A stretch of 64,000 nucleotides of DNA. Source: Littorina saxatilis (lineage: Eukaryota; Mollusca; Gastropoda; Littorinimorpha; Littorinidae). Under the pieces are notes generated by a model. It was not told the DNA's origin. It saw nothing but the letters and a program-made list of their open reading frames with translations, and searched no databases. Each line of letters starts with the position of its first letter. The stretch's first letter is position 1. The stretch covers positions 20,709,137 through 20,773,136 of the forward strand of contig NC_090248.1 in NCBI RefSeq assembly GCF_037325665.1, written 5' to 3'. Shown piece after piece: positions 23,701-32,514 of the stretch. The translations under genes were made by a program, and so were the position numbers.

Positions 23701-26700
23701 TAAAAAAAACGCACTTTTTTGTTTCTAGTTATAGCCTGACAGACACTTGGCCACAAATAGCATCTGTTTTTTTAACCCCTTCACTGCCCACCCCGTATGT
23801 AATACGTGGTCATTTTCGGTTTGTCGTACGCCCATAACCGTATCTCGTACGTGGGATTTGTGTCAACAACATTTCAGGACATTTCTGAAAACTAAATGGG
23901 AGGTAACCACTGTCAAGTACTTGTAGGGGTTCTAAACACAGTTCTTTCCCATAGACCGTTCGGATAAGTTACTACCACGTGTTGAAAACTGTGTTAGAAA
24001 TGTATAACCGACTATAGCATTCAGCCGCCATTCACAATGGCGGCCGAAAGTCGGACCTCAACTCGTAGACCTGTTTTCAAGCGATACAGTGTTCTGGAAG
24101 CTCTACAAGAAGTGATTAAATTACATCTCTTACCCAACTCGCATATAGCAATTAACCCTGGTTCAGTGCTAGTAACGCTGTACGTGTCCCCTTGGTAACA
24201 AGGGAGACCACTCTAAAAAAGAGTGACCTATCCCATAATGCCAGACTAACTTCACGTCTGACTTCCGTATGCGCGCGCATACTCCGCCATTTACATCATT
24301 CCAAAACTCAGCGTTCAGCTAGCTGGTCGCAGTTCTGTACGCTCTGGCTGTGTTCAGCCTTTGTACTTGGTCCTTGGACTTGGGTGCATTCCTCTTGGTA
24401 TTCTACTTGTTGTCTTGTCTTCGCGACTATGTGAGGTGAGATCGTACTTGACTAGGACTTTGTCTGTTCGCTCGGAGACTCAAAAGTTATTGTTTATTTC
24501 CCTCAACACAGTGCGAGGTAAAGACATTTCAAGAGTTACCCTGGCGAAATGGGTCTCCACGACGATTTGTCATGCTTATGCCTGGTGGCAGAATCAGTCT
24601 GGGGATATCAGGGCAGTTTTGCCTTTAACAGCTGCAAGAACTCACGAGGCTAGAGCCTGGGCTTCTTCTTTGGCTGTGCTGCGTTCGGGCCGCCTATCAG
24701 AGGTTCTCGAAGCAGCTTACTGGCGCTCAGATGATATCTTCATCAACTTCTATCTTCGTGATGTTGCTGGGTTGCGCCAAGATGGCTTGTCTGCTTTGCC
24801 TTCTTTGGTAGCAGCAGGGCAAGTTCTTCATTCTTAATGTGGTGAGTACCCTCCTCCTATAGTAGCAATCTGCTATATGTGAGTTGGGTAAGATATGTAA
24901 TTTAATCAAACATTTTAGTAATAAATTTTCATTTGATTAATATGACAACTCACATCGTTTATTCCCTCCCTCCTCCCCGCTGTGGGTGTAGATGGGTCTA
25001 AAAAAGTAGTGAGTTGGGCTTCGTTTTGGAATGATGTAAATGGCTGCGTATGCGCGCGCATACGGAAGTCAGACGTGAAGTTAGTCTGGCATTATGGGAT
25101 AGGTCACTCTTTTTTTAGAGTGGTCTCCCTTGTTACAAAGGGGACGCTTACAGCGTTACTAGCACTGAACCAGGGTTAATTGCTATATGTGAGTTGGGTA
25201 AGTATATTAATCAAATGAAAATGTATTACTAAAATTTTGGATTTATGGATTACCACACAGAAGAATACTTTTATGGGCTGTAATGTGAGTACCTGATGTT
25301 TGACACCAGTTTTAGCAGTGTTTTGTGTGGTTTTATGTGCTGCAATGTGTGTGTGTGTAAGTCCGGAAACTGTAATTTTTGACAAAAATGGTCATTATAT
25401 CAATTTTTACTATAACAATCACAAACAAAGTCCAATGATCATGTCATCCTATAATAGCCAAGGGTATAAGCAAAACACATGCCAAAGATCTAAGAGATAT
25501 CTCAATAAATGATCGAGCAGTGAACAGATTAGTGAACCTACCGAAGAAAGTGGAATTTTGCCCTGGCACACAGCAATACCAAAATGCTGTTATACTGTGG
25601 CAGTGAAGGGGTTAAAGAAATCATCACTGTGCGAATGAGCTTTTGCCAAACGACCCTTTTTAACACTGTCTAAGTGATCTTTGCTCATTTTTTGGAGTCT
25701 TAAACACTTTGGCGAATAATTCTAATTAAATGGTTTTGTTGAGAAATGAATTTCCTCCAAAAATGTCTTTACCTTGTTAAAAAATATGCATTTTTACGAT
25801 TTGTGTAGTATATTGAAGAGACACGTTTGCCTGCAATCATGACTCGCTTGACCCCTACCCTGTATGACAATTTATGAACAAGTAAAAAATAAAACGATTA
25901 AATACTATGCATTTATCGTAGAGCCAGTAAAATATCCTCTACGAATCTGTTTTTCTTTTTGATTTACCTTATCTGGTTCATATTTTACGACAATTTGAAA
26001 ATGACGAAAAATCACTTGCAACAGTGGCCGCGAATGAGTTGCGTTTCTTTCGCCGGGGACTGTACTCCAACCCTGATCCCTGTGCTGTAGTGGAGCTTTG
26101 CTGCATTTCAAGACCTGCTGGGCTCAGTTACAGTGTTGTGTAGGACCCTCTCTTGGAATGTATACAACTCGTTCCTGCTTGTACACTTAGCACAAAAAGT
26201 TAAGGATATTCTTTTAGTGGTATAGCCCAGATGGTAAACCGTAGTGTCTCAGTCAAAAACCTGTGTATTTGAAGATATACTGTACTTGTATACTTCTGTG
26301 TCAGTATTTGCCAGTCACTCAAGTCCAACAAAAGCAAAAACCAAACTTTCTGATATTTCATAATTTCTAAGCATACCAGAAAGCAAACTTTCTGGTATTT
26401 AATCGTTTCCAGTCCAAATATTCATAGTTTAATCACTGTCATTTCAATAGTTTGATTGCTATGACTGAATGACAGGTTTTTGTGGCCCACATGTGTTGTG
26501 CTTATTACATGCTGCTGCATTGCAGAACGGCAAGGGCAGTCATTTTTACTATGGCCAGTCTCTTGCTTTCCTCTGGCATTTCCCGATTGAATCCAAGACA
26601 CCTTAGACTCTCTGTTTGACTTTTAGTGGAAGAGAAAGTCCCCAGTAAGGTTGACAATTCTGTGTTTTTGAACAGCTGGTGCCTTCAGACTACAAGATCC

Positions 26701-27895
26701 ACTGCCACTGTTTCACCTCCAACTACAATTCTGCCCTGAAGTGGACATCACGTTTTGAGAATCTCTTCATTGGTCTGACGCCTCTGGTCACCTACAGGTC
26801 GGCTGTGGAAACTCACGATGTGGCTCGCAACATTCCCCTCAACAAGCTTCTCTTGGAGACTGATGCTCCCTATTTCTTCCCTTGTGGATTTGATGTGAGT
26901 GTTTCTGTGTGTGTGTGTATGTTTGTGTTTGTTTGTGTGTATGTGTGTGTGTGTGCGTAAGTGCGTGTGTTTGTGTGTGCGTGCGAGTTTGGCTGCATGC
27001 ATGTGTGCAAATGTCTTTGTAAAATTAAAGAATAACCAGTTGTAAACGAATACATTTTCATTTGACGTGTACCAGAAAAAATGTGTCGGAGCAACGCTAG
27101 ATTTTACCCAGAAACTGCCTACTTCTCAGGAGTGCATGGCACTCTCTATGAGATGAGGAGGTAACCTTATTTTTCTTCACGGATTTAAGATGAAGTGATA
27201 TCTCAGCCTCCATGTATCGAGTGATATTTTGTTGCACCTTTATTCCAGTGTAGAGGTTTATGTTCCTCAAAGTACATAGGTTCATGTGCCTGAAGCTGGA
27301 ATTCAGGCATTTTGATAAACATTTAGAAAGATTTAATGATCATTTGATGGAGTTGGCGGCTGTGAAAAGTTTTCAGGCAGAGTTTCTGCTCTCCACAAGC
27401 ATCCATACAAATATGATGGCAATATTCGTAAATAACTCTGTTGGGTTTGCATGGGTTATGAAAGAGTGACTACCCTTGCTTTTAGGGGGACAAATAAACC
27501 ACACATGCTCCTTGTCCATGTGTTTCAGACACACCCCTAGCTAGTGACTGGCCTGTGAATTGTCATACAAGTAACCCACTCGTGCAAAAACATGAGTGAA
27601 TGTGGGAGTTTGAGCCCATGAACTAAGAAGAAGAAGAAGATAGGCACTATAAAAGAAGAATACATTTTTGCCACTGAAAGCAAGCACTCTTTCACAACCC
27701 ATACAAACCCGACAGAGTTATTTCCCAAATTGGTCTTTGATTGTTTGTTTGTTGTTGCAGGGTGAAGGACTATCGCTGTCTCACCCTGGCATGGCGCTGA
27801 TGGTGGCAGTCAAGGTGGCTGAGCTGCGCAACATCACGGTGGAGGAGGTCCTCTCTCATGTCCGCCGCAACACTCATAGCATGTACGGTGTCTGA
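3091..27895 (+). CDS. TATDN2: TATDN2-like TatD-family metal-dependent hydrolase with giant N-terminal extension (9 exons)
   Basis: Exons are 3091-8746, 9289-9454, 10378-10577, 18762-19647, 20016-20119, 22179-22344, 22838-22967, 26676-26894 and 27761-27895. All introns are GT-AG, phases agree, and the sum is 7,662 nt (2,553 residues). The start is ATG 3091 in context CACCATGG, with an in-frame TGA at 3025. The last ~268 residues are a complete TatD domain: HCHLD (Asp2288, His2290, His2292), GEIGLDY (Glu2385), IHSRE (His2422), HCHCF (His2447) and ETDAPY (Asp2499). These are the family's divalent-metal and catalytic ligands, so nuclease or phosphoesterase activity is expected. From memory, the domain resembles vertebrate TATDN2, which is only about 760 residues long. 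Here the N-terminal ~2,285 residues are Ser/Lys/Gln/Glu-rich, with no recognised fold and no signal peptide. Introns 3, 5 and 7 carry retroelement fossils. The family call is firm; strict orthology and function of the extension are inference. Confidence 0.9.
6625..6945 (+). repeat. In-frame ~26-residue tandem repeat inside exon 1 (about 4-5 copies)
   Basis: The repeated protein pattern is roughly (S/A)AD(I/V/T/K)QR(T/R)D followed by HM(T/S)-H-PEPGAS(R)PK. Visible unit starts include AADIQRRDM, SADVQRTDA, AADTQKGDT, SADKQRTDV and SDTQRTDV. Periods vary between about 78 and 87 bases but stay in multiples of three, so the copies diverged while remaining translated. Confidence 0.75.
7777..8000 (+). 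other. Tyr/Trp/Pro/Gly-rich aromatic segment of the TATDN2-like protein
   Basis: About 75 residues (from DMYWSRYYSDAYQNQ to MAYYGYGFQDQE) are packed with Tyr, Trp, Pro, Gly and Gln. Such composition is typical of prion-like or condensate-forming regions. A SRPSSQPPSRPPSR linker follows. A helical-looking segment, HHLLEYVHKQTVEATG, is further C-terminal. A role in self-association is inference. Confidence 0.5.
9289..9454 (+). CDS. TATDN2: TATDN2-like exon 2, residues 1886-1940
   Basis: The acceptor is ATGTGCAG|GTGG and the donor CCTAG|GTTTGT; entry phase is 1 and exit phase 2. It encodes a linker ending in a run of ten prolines after NL, a potential SH3/WW/EVH1-type ligand. Confidence 0.85.
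10378..10577 (+). CDS. TATDN2: TATDN2-like exon 3, residues 1941-2007
   Basis: Of three nearby AGs, the one at 10376-10377 (CTTCTCCCAG) keeps phase with exon 2. The donor is GTGGCAG|GTAGGT. The sequence is acidic (SSSDLEDDDGG). The DIRS-like element sits in the following intron, 276 bases after the donor. Confidence 0.85.
10853..11059 (+). repeat. Left inverted terminal repeat of the DIRS-like element
   Basis: It matches the reverse complement of 18368-18593 almost base for base over most of its length, including a TGACGTCA palindrome at 10987-10994 and a GCGCACGCGTGC segment. The outer ~40 bases recur in the second DIRS-like copy at 24,114. Confidence 0.85.
14031..15955. mobile_element. Non-autonomous DNA element (1.9 kb) nested in the DIRS-like fossil
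   Basis: It has perfect 22-bp terminal inverted repeats, starting GTGAACAGCTCAGATCATGG and ending with their reverse complement. It is flanked by a 4-bp direct repeat ACAA (14027-14030 and 15956-15959). No transposase frame is visible. Inside is a direct duplication of ~175 bp (about 15,188-15,360 and 15,362-15,535). Parts of the body (TTTGGAATCAG, ATATGACGTCATCAAA, CAAATTTCATAAAGATC) are shared with the repeats at 60.2 and 62.0 kb. Confidence 0.75.
18214..18305. repeat. Internal complementary region of the DIRS-like element
   Basis: The first half is the reverse complement of the left tip (TGAATTGGGATAAGATATG). The second half is the reverse complement of the right tip (AATATACTTACCCAATTCAC). 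In the DIRS family this region is known to template joining of the ends into a circular intermediate. Confidence 0.8.
18368..18593 (-). repeat. Right inverted terminal repeat of the DIRS-like element
   Basis: This is the reverse complement of the left repeat, with about 20 extra bases at the outer tip. The exact end follows from the internal complementary region, where the two tips are fused. It ends 168 bases before the acceptor of exon 4. Confidence 0.85.
18762..19647 (+). CDS. TATDN2: TATDN2-like exon 4, residues 2008-2302; start of TatD domain
   Basis: The acceptor is TTTTTTCCTCAG|CCC and the donor TACTG|GTAAGT. It encodes a Ser/Pro-rich linker with a YNEDFPALGT motif (an acidic FPALG motif also seen in several RNA-binding regulators) and a duplicated NRNPT unit. 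It then opens the TatD domain with YVDTHCHLDF, whose Asp2288, His2290 and His2292 include the first metal ligands. Confidence 0.9.
20016..20119 (+). CDS. TATDN2: TATDN2-like exon 5, residues 2303-2337
   Basis: The acceptor is TTTGTGCAG|TGG and the donor GAAT|GTAAGT. It encodes FPANFEGCVAVFCNPKSF, matching the TatD beta-strand region known in TATDN2 (F..F.GC.A.FC.P). Confidence 0.88.
20385..22030 (+). mobile_element. DIRS-like retroelement fossil, left-end fragment
   Basis: It lies in intron 5. The left tip (CAAATTACATATATTCTTAC) is a diverged version of the tips at 10,853 and 24,114. A leader and a gag-like stretch (about 21,020-22,010) follow, with ~100-bp imperfect tandem repeats near its end. 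No right terminal repeat or recombinase region was seen. It is broken and incomplete, and appears older than the copy at 10,853. The right limit is approximate. Confidence 0.55.
22179..22344 (+). CDS. TATDN2: TATDN2-like exon 6, residues 2338-2392
   Basis: The acceptor is GTGTTGTCAG|CC and the donor AAACA|GTGGGT. It encodes WMAMGCHPKSA and then TVALGEIGLDYSK. GCHP and GEIGLDY are TatD signatures; Glu2385 is a metal ligand. Confidence 0.92.
22838..22967 (+). CDS. TATDN2: TATDN2-like exon 7, residues 2393-2436
   Basis: The acceptor is ACTTGTTTCAG|CC and the donor GAGGAG|GTCAGT (phase 0). It encodes QKEVFIRQIKIALEMQLPLV, then IHSREAEDDCLEILEE. His2422 is the conserved TatD histidine of the IH.R motif. 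Confidence 0.92.
23007..23505. repeat. 499-bp foldback: long inverted repeat with ~210-bp arms
   Basis: AAGTCACGATGTGCAGGAGC at the left end is matched by the reverse complement at the right end. The pairing continues inward through TTTAAAACAACGGACACAGA and its complement into CA/TG-rich inner arms. Only the central ~75 bases (about 23,215-23,290) are unpaired. It starts 40 bases after the exon 7 donor. No coding capacity or clear target duplication was seen. Confidence 0.8.
23776..25611. mobile_element. piggyBac-like TTAA-flanked MITE, split by a DIRS-like insertion
   Basis: The ends are CCCCTTCACTGCC and its exact reverse complement GGCAGTGAAGGGG, each bordered outside by TTAA (23772-23775 and 25612-25615), the target site of piggyBac-type transposases. 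Without the nested element at 24,114-25,240 it would be about 0.7 kb, with no transposase. It must predate the nested insertion. Confidence 0.75.
24114..25240 (+). mobile_element. DIRS-like retroelement fossil, 1.1-kb internally deleted copy
   Basis: Inverted terminal repeats lie at 24114-24302 and 25028-25240, with an internal complementary region at about 24872-24955. In between, only a tyrosine-recombinase-like C-terminal stretch (about 24,500-24,830) remains, so most of the element is missing. The outer ~45 bases resemble the copy at 10,853 but the inner terminal repeat is unrelated, so it belongs to a different subfamily. The terminal repeats are very similar, suggesting modest age. It lies inside a TTAA-flanked MITE. 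Confidence 0.85.
26181..26300 (+). mobile_element. Terminal fragment of a DNA element (family B)
   Basis: TACACTTAGCACAAAAAGTT and the next ~100 bases match, in reverse orientation, the element end at 43,615-43,724 (shared AAGGATAT, GTGGTATAGCCCAGATG and ATTTGAAGAT). Only one end is present here. Confidence 0.5.
26676..26894 (+). CDS. TATDN2: TATDN2-like exon 8, residues 2437-2509
   Basis: The acceptor is TTTTTGAACAG|CTG and the donor TTTGAT|GTGAGT; the exon is exactly 73 codons. It encodes YKIHCHCFTSNY (His2447), then LLLETDAPYFFP with catalytic Asp2499. The same KIH.HCFT and ETDAPYF strings occur in vertebrate TATDN2 as I recall it. Confidence 0.92.
27430..27723. mobile_element. MITE of family A, with an inserted SINE tail
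   Basis: The left end AATAACTCTGTTGGGTTTGC through GGGTTATGAAAGAGTGACTA is mirrored by CACTCTTTCACAACCCATAC and CCGACAGAGTTATTT at the right. These are the ends seen at 684-1084. A piece at 27,565-27,645 is the 3' tail of a tRNA-derived SINE. The element ends 37 bases before the exon 9 acceptor. Confidence 0.65.
27761..27895 (+). CDS. TATDN2: TATDN2-like exon 9, residues 2510-2553 and stop
   Basis: The acceptor is TTGTTGTTGCAG|GGT. It encodes SHPGMALMVAVKVAELRNI and ends in SHVRRNTHSMYGV, then TGA at 27893-27895. The HPG and N(T)..LY/MYG elements match TatD C-termini (HP...N...FG). Confidence 0.9.
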   Translation, partial: GEGLSLSHPGMALMVAVKVAELRNITVEEVLSHVRRNTHSMYGV

Positions 27896-28470
27896 TCCTC
27901 TACACACCTCTCTCTGCTCACCACCTGGACATTGATGTTGGCGAAGGCTTAGCGCAGTTGGTGGTAACGTTTGTGTGTGGCTTGAGGTGATGGCGAGTGT
28001 GTGTGTGCAAGTAGATTTTGGTGCAGTGCTCTGTTGATGTAGGTAGCGTTGCTTGTTGGGATTGGTGTGTGTGCAATCAGCTTGTAGTGCTGTTGTGTGC
28101 ATTAGGCTACCTGTATCACCTTACAATACTGATTCTCATGTGCAGTGCTTGATCCTATATTTTCTTCTCCTTTCTGCTTTCTGTGTATCCAACCCTCTGT
28201 TTCACCTTTAGGTGTGGTGTACTTTCGGTAAAATGTACACTTATCTGTATGTGTGGGTGTCTTGGTTTTGATGTCGATCTTTCCTTTTTTTTCCACACTA
28301 TCATGTTATAGCCTTTTGTTTTTGTTGCATTATTTTCTGCTTTCTGTATGTATCCGATCACCTTGGTCACCTCAATGTACTGATTCTTATGTGTGGTGCT
28401 TGTAGTTAGTCTTGTTTGACATACCCATATCTATGTTTTGGGATCGCTTGCTTTTGATGTTAATACCCAA

Positions 28471-28610
28471 TATTGACGGACTGTGTGATGATATCTTCTG
28501 CTATGGTCTGTTGAGACAGTGATATCAAAATCGAGACCGGAGGTCGAGATTTTGATATCACTGTCGAAACAGACCAATAGCAGAAGATATCATCACACAG
28601 TCAGTCAATG
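28471..28610. repeat. Near-perfect 140-bp palindrome
   Basis: Arms of about 66 bases beginning ATTGACGGACTGTGTGATGA fold onto the right arm with only a handful of mismatches and a loop of about 4 bases. A remnant with similar GATATCAAAACTGATATCGA pairing occurs near 29,588. Confidence 0.8.
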
Positions 28611-28619
28611 TTAGATATA

Positions 28620-29309
28620 CAGTAGTCCCTTCCATTTCCGGCCCTTTCGTGGGCGTGAACCTACCCGGAGCGGCCAGCTTTCCCATGACTAATGAGTTTT
28701 CCTTCTATAATTGACTCTTAATGGCCGTTAACCTGTCTGACGCGGTCAACGGTCACTGATTTTTGCCCTAAGGTGCCCCTCTTACTCGACAGGAGCGGCC
28801 ACTTAACGGCCACTTGTCACTTTCGCGGGCGAGCGCCTGTGGTGTGTGTGTGTGTGTGTGTGTTGTGTGCACAGACGGCACAGCACGAGCAGACGACATG
28901 AATACTTACGCATGCGCAAACTGTAAATACAGACATGCGCATACATGTACATTTACAGCAGTCACTTCCGGATCGATCACAGCTGATGTGAGTTTGAAAC
29001 ACTTGTTTATCTGACACTCAAATACATATATAATAATCCAAACAACACACATAGAAACATACGAAACAATAGCTTAGCCAGGACGATCGAGTTAAACACG
29101 CAAATAATTAAGATGTATAAACGAAAGCAAAACTAACAGAGACAATGAATCGGCGGCTCGTGGATGATCGCTTTCTTTTCTTCATGAAAACTTGATCGTG
29201 TTTTTTTGGGTTTTTTGGAGGAGGAGGGGGCCTGTAATGAACGGCCACCTGATATTTGCGGTCACCTTTGCAATGACTAATGGGTGACCGGATATGGCAG
29301 GTACTACTG
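28620..29309. mobile_element. Tc1/mariner- or pogo-type MITE with TA target duplication
   Basis: The ends are CAGTAGTCCCTTCCATTTCC and, inverted, GGATATGGCAGGTACTACTG. TA dinucleotides flank both sides (28618-28619 and 29310-29311). It is 690 bp with no transposase. It sits 10 bases from the palindrome at 28,471-28,610. Confidence 0.65.
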
Positions 29310-31976
29310 TATTGCTAATTCTCTGGACATTTTGTATTTACTGTAAAGAAATTACAAAAGTATTTGTCTCAGTTTTGGCTGTTCCATATCCCTCCCTCTG
29401 ATTATTATTTCTTTTTGTTCACTCTTTTCTTGTGCTTTTCAGTATTTCAAAATGTCTTTTCTTTCAAAAAGTCTTTAGTCACTTGCTCAACTAAATTCTG
29501 GGATAATTACATTTTCATATATATTTGTTTGTTTTTAAATGTAGGTGTTTTTGTTTTTGAAGTGGGGAAGCAATAAAGAGGTCTTCGATATCAAAACTGA
29601 TATCGACGGAAATGTCGTCGATATCACTTTTGCACTGAGCTCAGTTTTGCCCAATTGACCAATGGAAATCCACGTAACATATGAAATAGCAATATTGTAG
29701 CCTATCTTTTGATGTTGATGTAGCCTATCTTTTGTTGTTGATCTGGCCGATGCTTTCCACATCATAATGTTGTGGGGTTAGTCTTCTTTTCATGTTTTGC
29801 CTTATATTGTTGCTGTGTTATATGGTATTAGAACTGACACGTCAGCAGTGTGTGACTGTTGGCTGAGTATTGCCTGTACTCTTATGCTTCCTATTGTTAT
29901 CTGTTGTGTTTTTCTGCTGAACGTTTTTGTGTGGAATATCCATGGTTTTGGGAAGCTGGGTGTTTCCTTTTCTGTAGTTTTCATTGTTGAAATGTTATAG
30001 TGCATATCTAGTTGGTGATTTGTATTCCTGGTTCCTTTTTCCTGGCTTTGACATTGTATTTTGCATCCCCTGTTCTTTTCTTTGCCTATGGTTGTTACTG
30101 ATTTTCCACTCAGCATAGTCTTTTGCATGATGATGCCTCAGGAATTCATGGCTACTTTTTGACATGCTCTTCTATGGCCATAGTTTCTGGTATTCAGGTT
30201 TGATGCTTTTGAGAAGCAGGCAGTCAACAGACTTTGTTAAATGTTATTTTCAGTTTCAGAGAGAAATATATTGTTTTCATTTGCTATTGAATCTCTATTT
30301 GATAAAGAGATGTTTTCATTTGTTATTGAATCTCTTTTTGATAGAGAGAAGTTGATAAAAGACATGTATATTTATGATTTTCAAAATGAAATTTGATTTT
30401 GAGTTATAAAAGCTGAAAGGGGAACAGCCAAACTTTGAAATGGTAGCTCTGGTGAAAATGCACACTTATGTCTTTTATAAATCCCTTACTTTCCTTTTCA
30501 ATTTACTGTGTCTCGTAACAGTGTTCTGTGCTCTTTAGTTTTCTTTGATTGGCTTTTGTCTTCACTGAAAAAGAAGTATGTTTTGTTTATCATGCAGAAC
30601 TTGTTACTTGCACTCTGCCTAATTCCATGCAGTCAGTGTATCCTTGCTTAACATCCTGTGTGTAAATATGCTATCTTCCTGTTTGATTGCTTGCCAGATT
30701 ACTATTGAGGGAAGGAGAGGGGTTAGGTGTCATGTATTTATTAGTGTGTATTTGATCTTTTTCTAATTTTTTGAGTGTGCAAGAGAAAAAAGTGCTTAAA
30801 AAGAAACAGAAAGTAAAAAGTAAACATTGTCTAGTTTCAGTTGTAGTTTATGTTAAATTTGTAGACTTTCGTTGCGTTGAGTTTCTGTCTGTTTTTATCA
30901 TTAGCTTGGTTAACATTGTTTTTATCTGAGCAGGCGGAAGGTGGTATTTGAATTGTATTCCTTTCACTGTGTCTGTCATCCAGAATACCCAGATATTCAG
31001 TTAATTCAGTAATGGGATGTTCATTCAGTGCACTCAAGGGCATGAGAATAACATTATATTGACAGGAAAACCTAGAGTAAGTGGTGAGCTGAATGCATGT
31101 GTACACAAGATCAGAAAAGTTGCTTTATGATTGAAAGAACAATTATTGGAGGATGTTTGGTACTCTTTCTTTACTGGGTGAATTTGCTCACTGCGGCATG
31201 TGTACATTTTTGTTGCTTCAGTCTAACTGTTTGAACAGTTTTGTAGAGGCCTAAATGATTCTCAAGTGTGATGGTCTTTTTCATTGATAATACATACAGT
31301 AATTGCAAATTATTGAAAACTGTGAGTAGTGCTATATTTTGGAGCTTTCTAAACAAGACTTTTGTGGAATTGTGTTTTAAGTCAGGTATCGTTGCAGGTG
31401 TCGTTGAAGTTGCTGTATCAGGTAAATGTGTAATATATTTTTTGCATTTCTGAAGTAAGCATGAAGAAAAAAGGTGAGTGCTTTGAGTTTTTTTGCTACT
31501 CAGCAAGCAGGAAGATTGATATACCCTGCTTTACAAAGACCCTGGTACCTAAAACTAATTTAGGAGTGGGTGATTGAAAACAAGTTTACATGATAATGAG
31601 AAACAACCTGTATGTTCCAATGAAAGACAAAGCAAGCTGAGTATTTTGTGTGCATCACTTTGTGAGGAGTCCTTTCCTTCTTACTGGTTGCTGTTTTTTC
31701 TCCTTGGAGTTGTTGATGTAAGCTCCCTGAGCCAAATTAATTCTAAAATGTCAAAAAATGGAATTTGCTGTCTTTTTTTTTTAACTTGAAAAATCTTAGT
31801 ATCGGTGCAGTGTAATATTTCGGCACCTCTCAATCGTTTGGAAATCGTTCACAGTCACTTTAATTGCAACGGTAATTGAGTAAGTCCAGTGTCACCAAGA
31901 AACAAGGTTGATTTTGTGGGAAGACAATTAGCATTTTGATCAAATTTTGATTGTTGGTTGATTTTATGACAGTTGA

Positions 31977-31982
31977 AATAAA
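31977..31982 (+). terminator. Candidate distal poly(A) signal for the TATDN2-like gene
   Basis: AATAAA in GTTGAAATAAAGGACG is followed by TG-rich sequence from about 32,010, as expected for a downstream element. It is 4.1 kb after the stop; an alternative signal lies at 29572-29577. Confidence 0.35.
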
Positions 31983-32009
31983 GGACGTACATATCATTGC
32001 TTCATTTGT

Positions 32010-32290
32010 GTACATGTGTGTGGAAGATAAACCAATGTGTGTTAGTGTGTGTATGTGTTTTAGCCTGTATGTGTGTGCATTAGATTGTGTCGGTATGTAC
32101 GTGTGTATGTAGCCTATGTGTGTTTGCCTGTGTGTGCATTAGATTGTGTGTGTTCATGTGTGTGTGTATGTTAGTTACCCTGGCTGTGTGTTTGTGTGAG
32201 TGTATGTGTGTGGTAGCCTGTGTTTGTATTTGTATGTGTTTGCCTGTGTATGTTTTTGTAAGTAAGCCTGTGTGTTGTACTGGAAACTTG
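32010..32290. repeat. TG-rich simple-sequence region
   Basis: Degenerate (TG)n with repeated TGTGTTTGCCTGTGTG and TGCATTAGATTGTGT segments. It lies between the two convergent 3' ends. Confidence 0.6.
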
Positions 32291-32508
32291 CATTCTCCCA
32301 GTAAGGTAATACATTGTACTACGTTGCAAGCCCCTGGAGCAAATTTTTGATTAGTGCTTTTGTGAACAAGAAACAATTGACAAGTGGCTCTATCCTTTCC
32401 CCGTCGCGATATAACCTTCGTGGTTGAAAACGTTAAACGTTTATTTCATGCTGCACAGTCTCTTTAATAAGAAATACTTGACACAATCATTAGACCAAAG
32501 TTTGAGAT

Positions 32509-32514
32509 TTTATT
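32509..32514 (-). terminator. Candidate poly(A) signal for the MON2-like gene
   Basis: AATAAA on the minus strand (TTTATT here); another minus-strand copy is at 32845-32850. If used, the MON2 3' UTR would be ~4.5 kb and the two genes' ends would lie only ~0.5 kb apart. Confidence 0.3.

Larger units (their letters stand above)
27896..31995 (+). other. TATDN2: Probable 3' UTR and downstream flank of the TATDN2-like gene
   Basis: AT-rich sequence with no convincing frame. Candidate AATAAA signals in sense lie at 29572-29577 and 31977-31982. It contains a palindrome (28,471-28,610), a TA-flanked MITE (28,620-29,309), a palindrome-like remnant near 29,585-29,625, and a ~44-bp direct duplication near 30,270-30,350. 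Where transcription really ends cannot be told from sequence. Confidence 0.4.
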
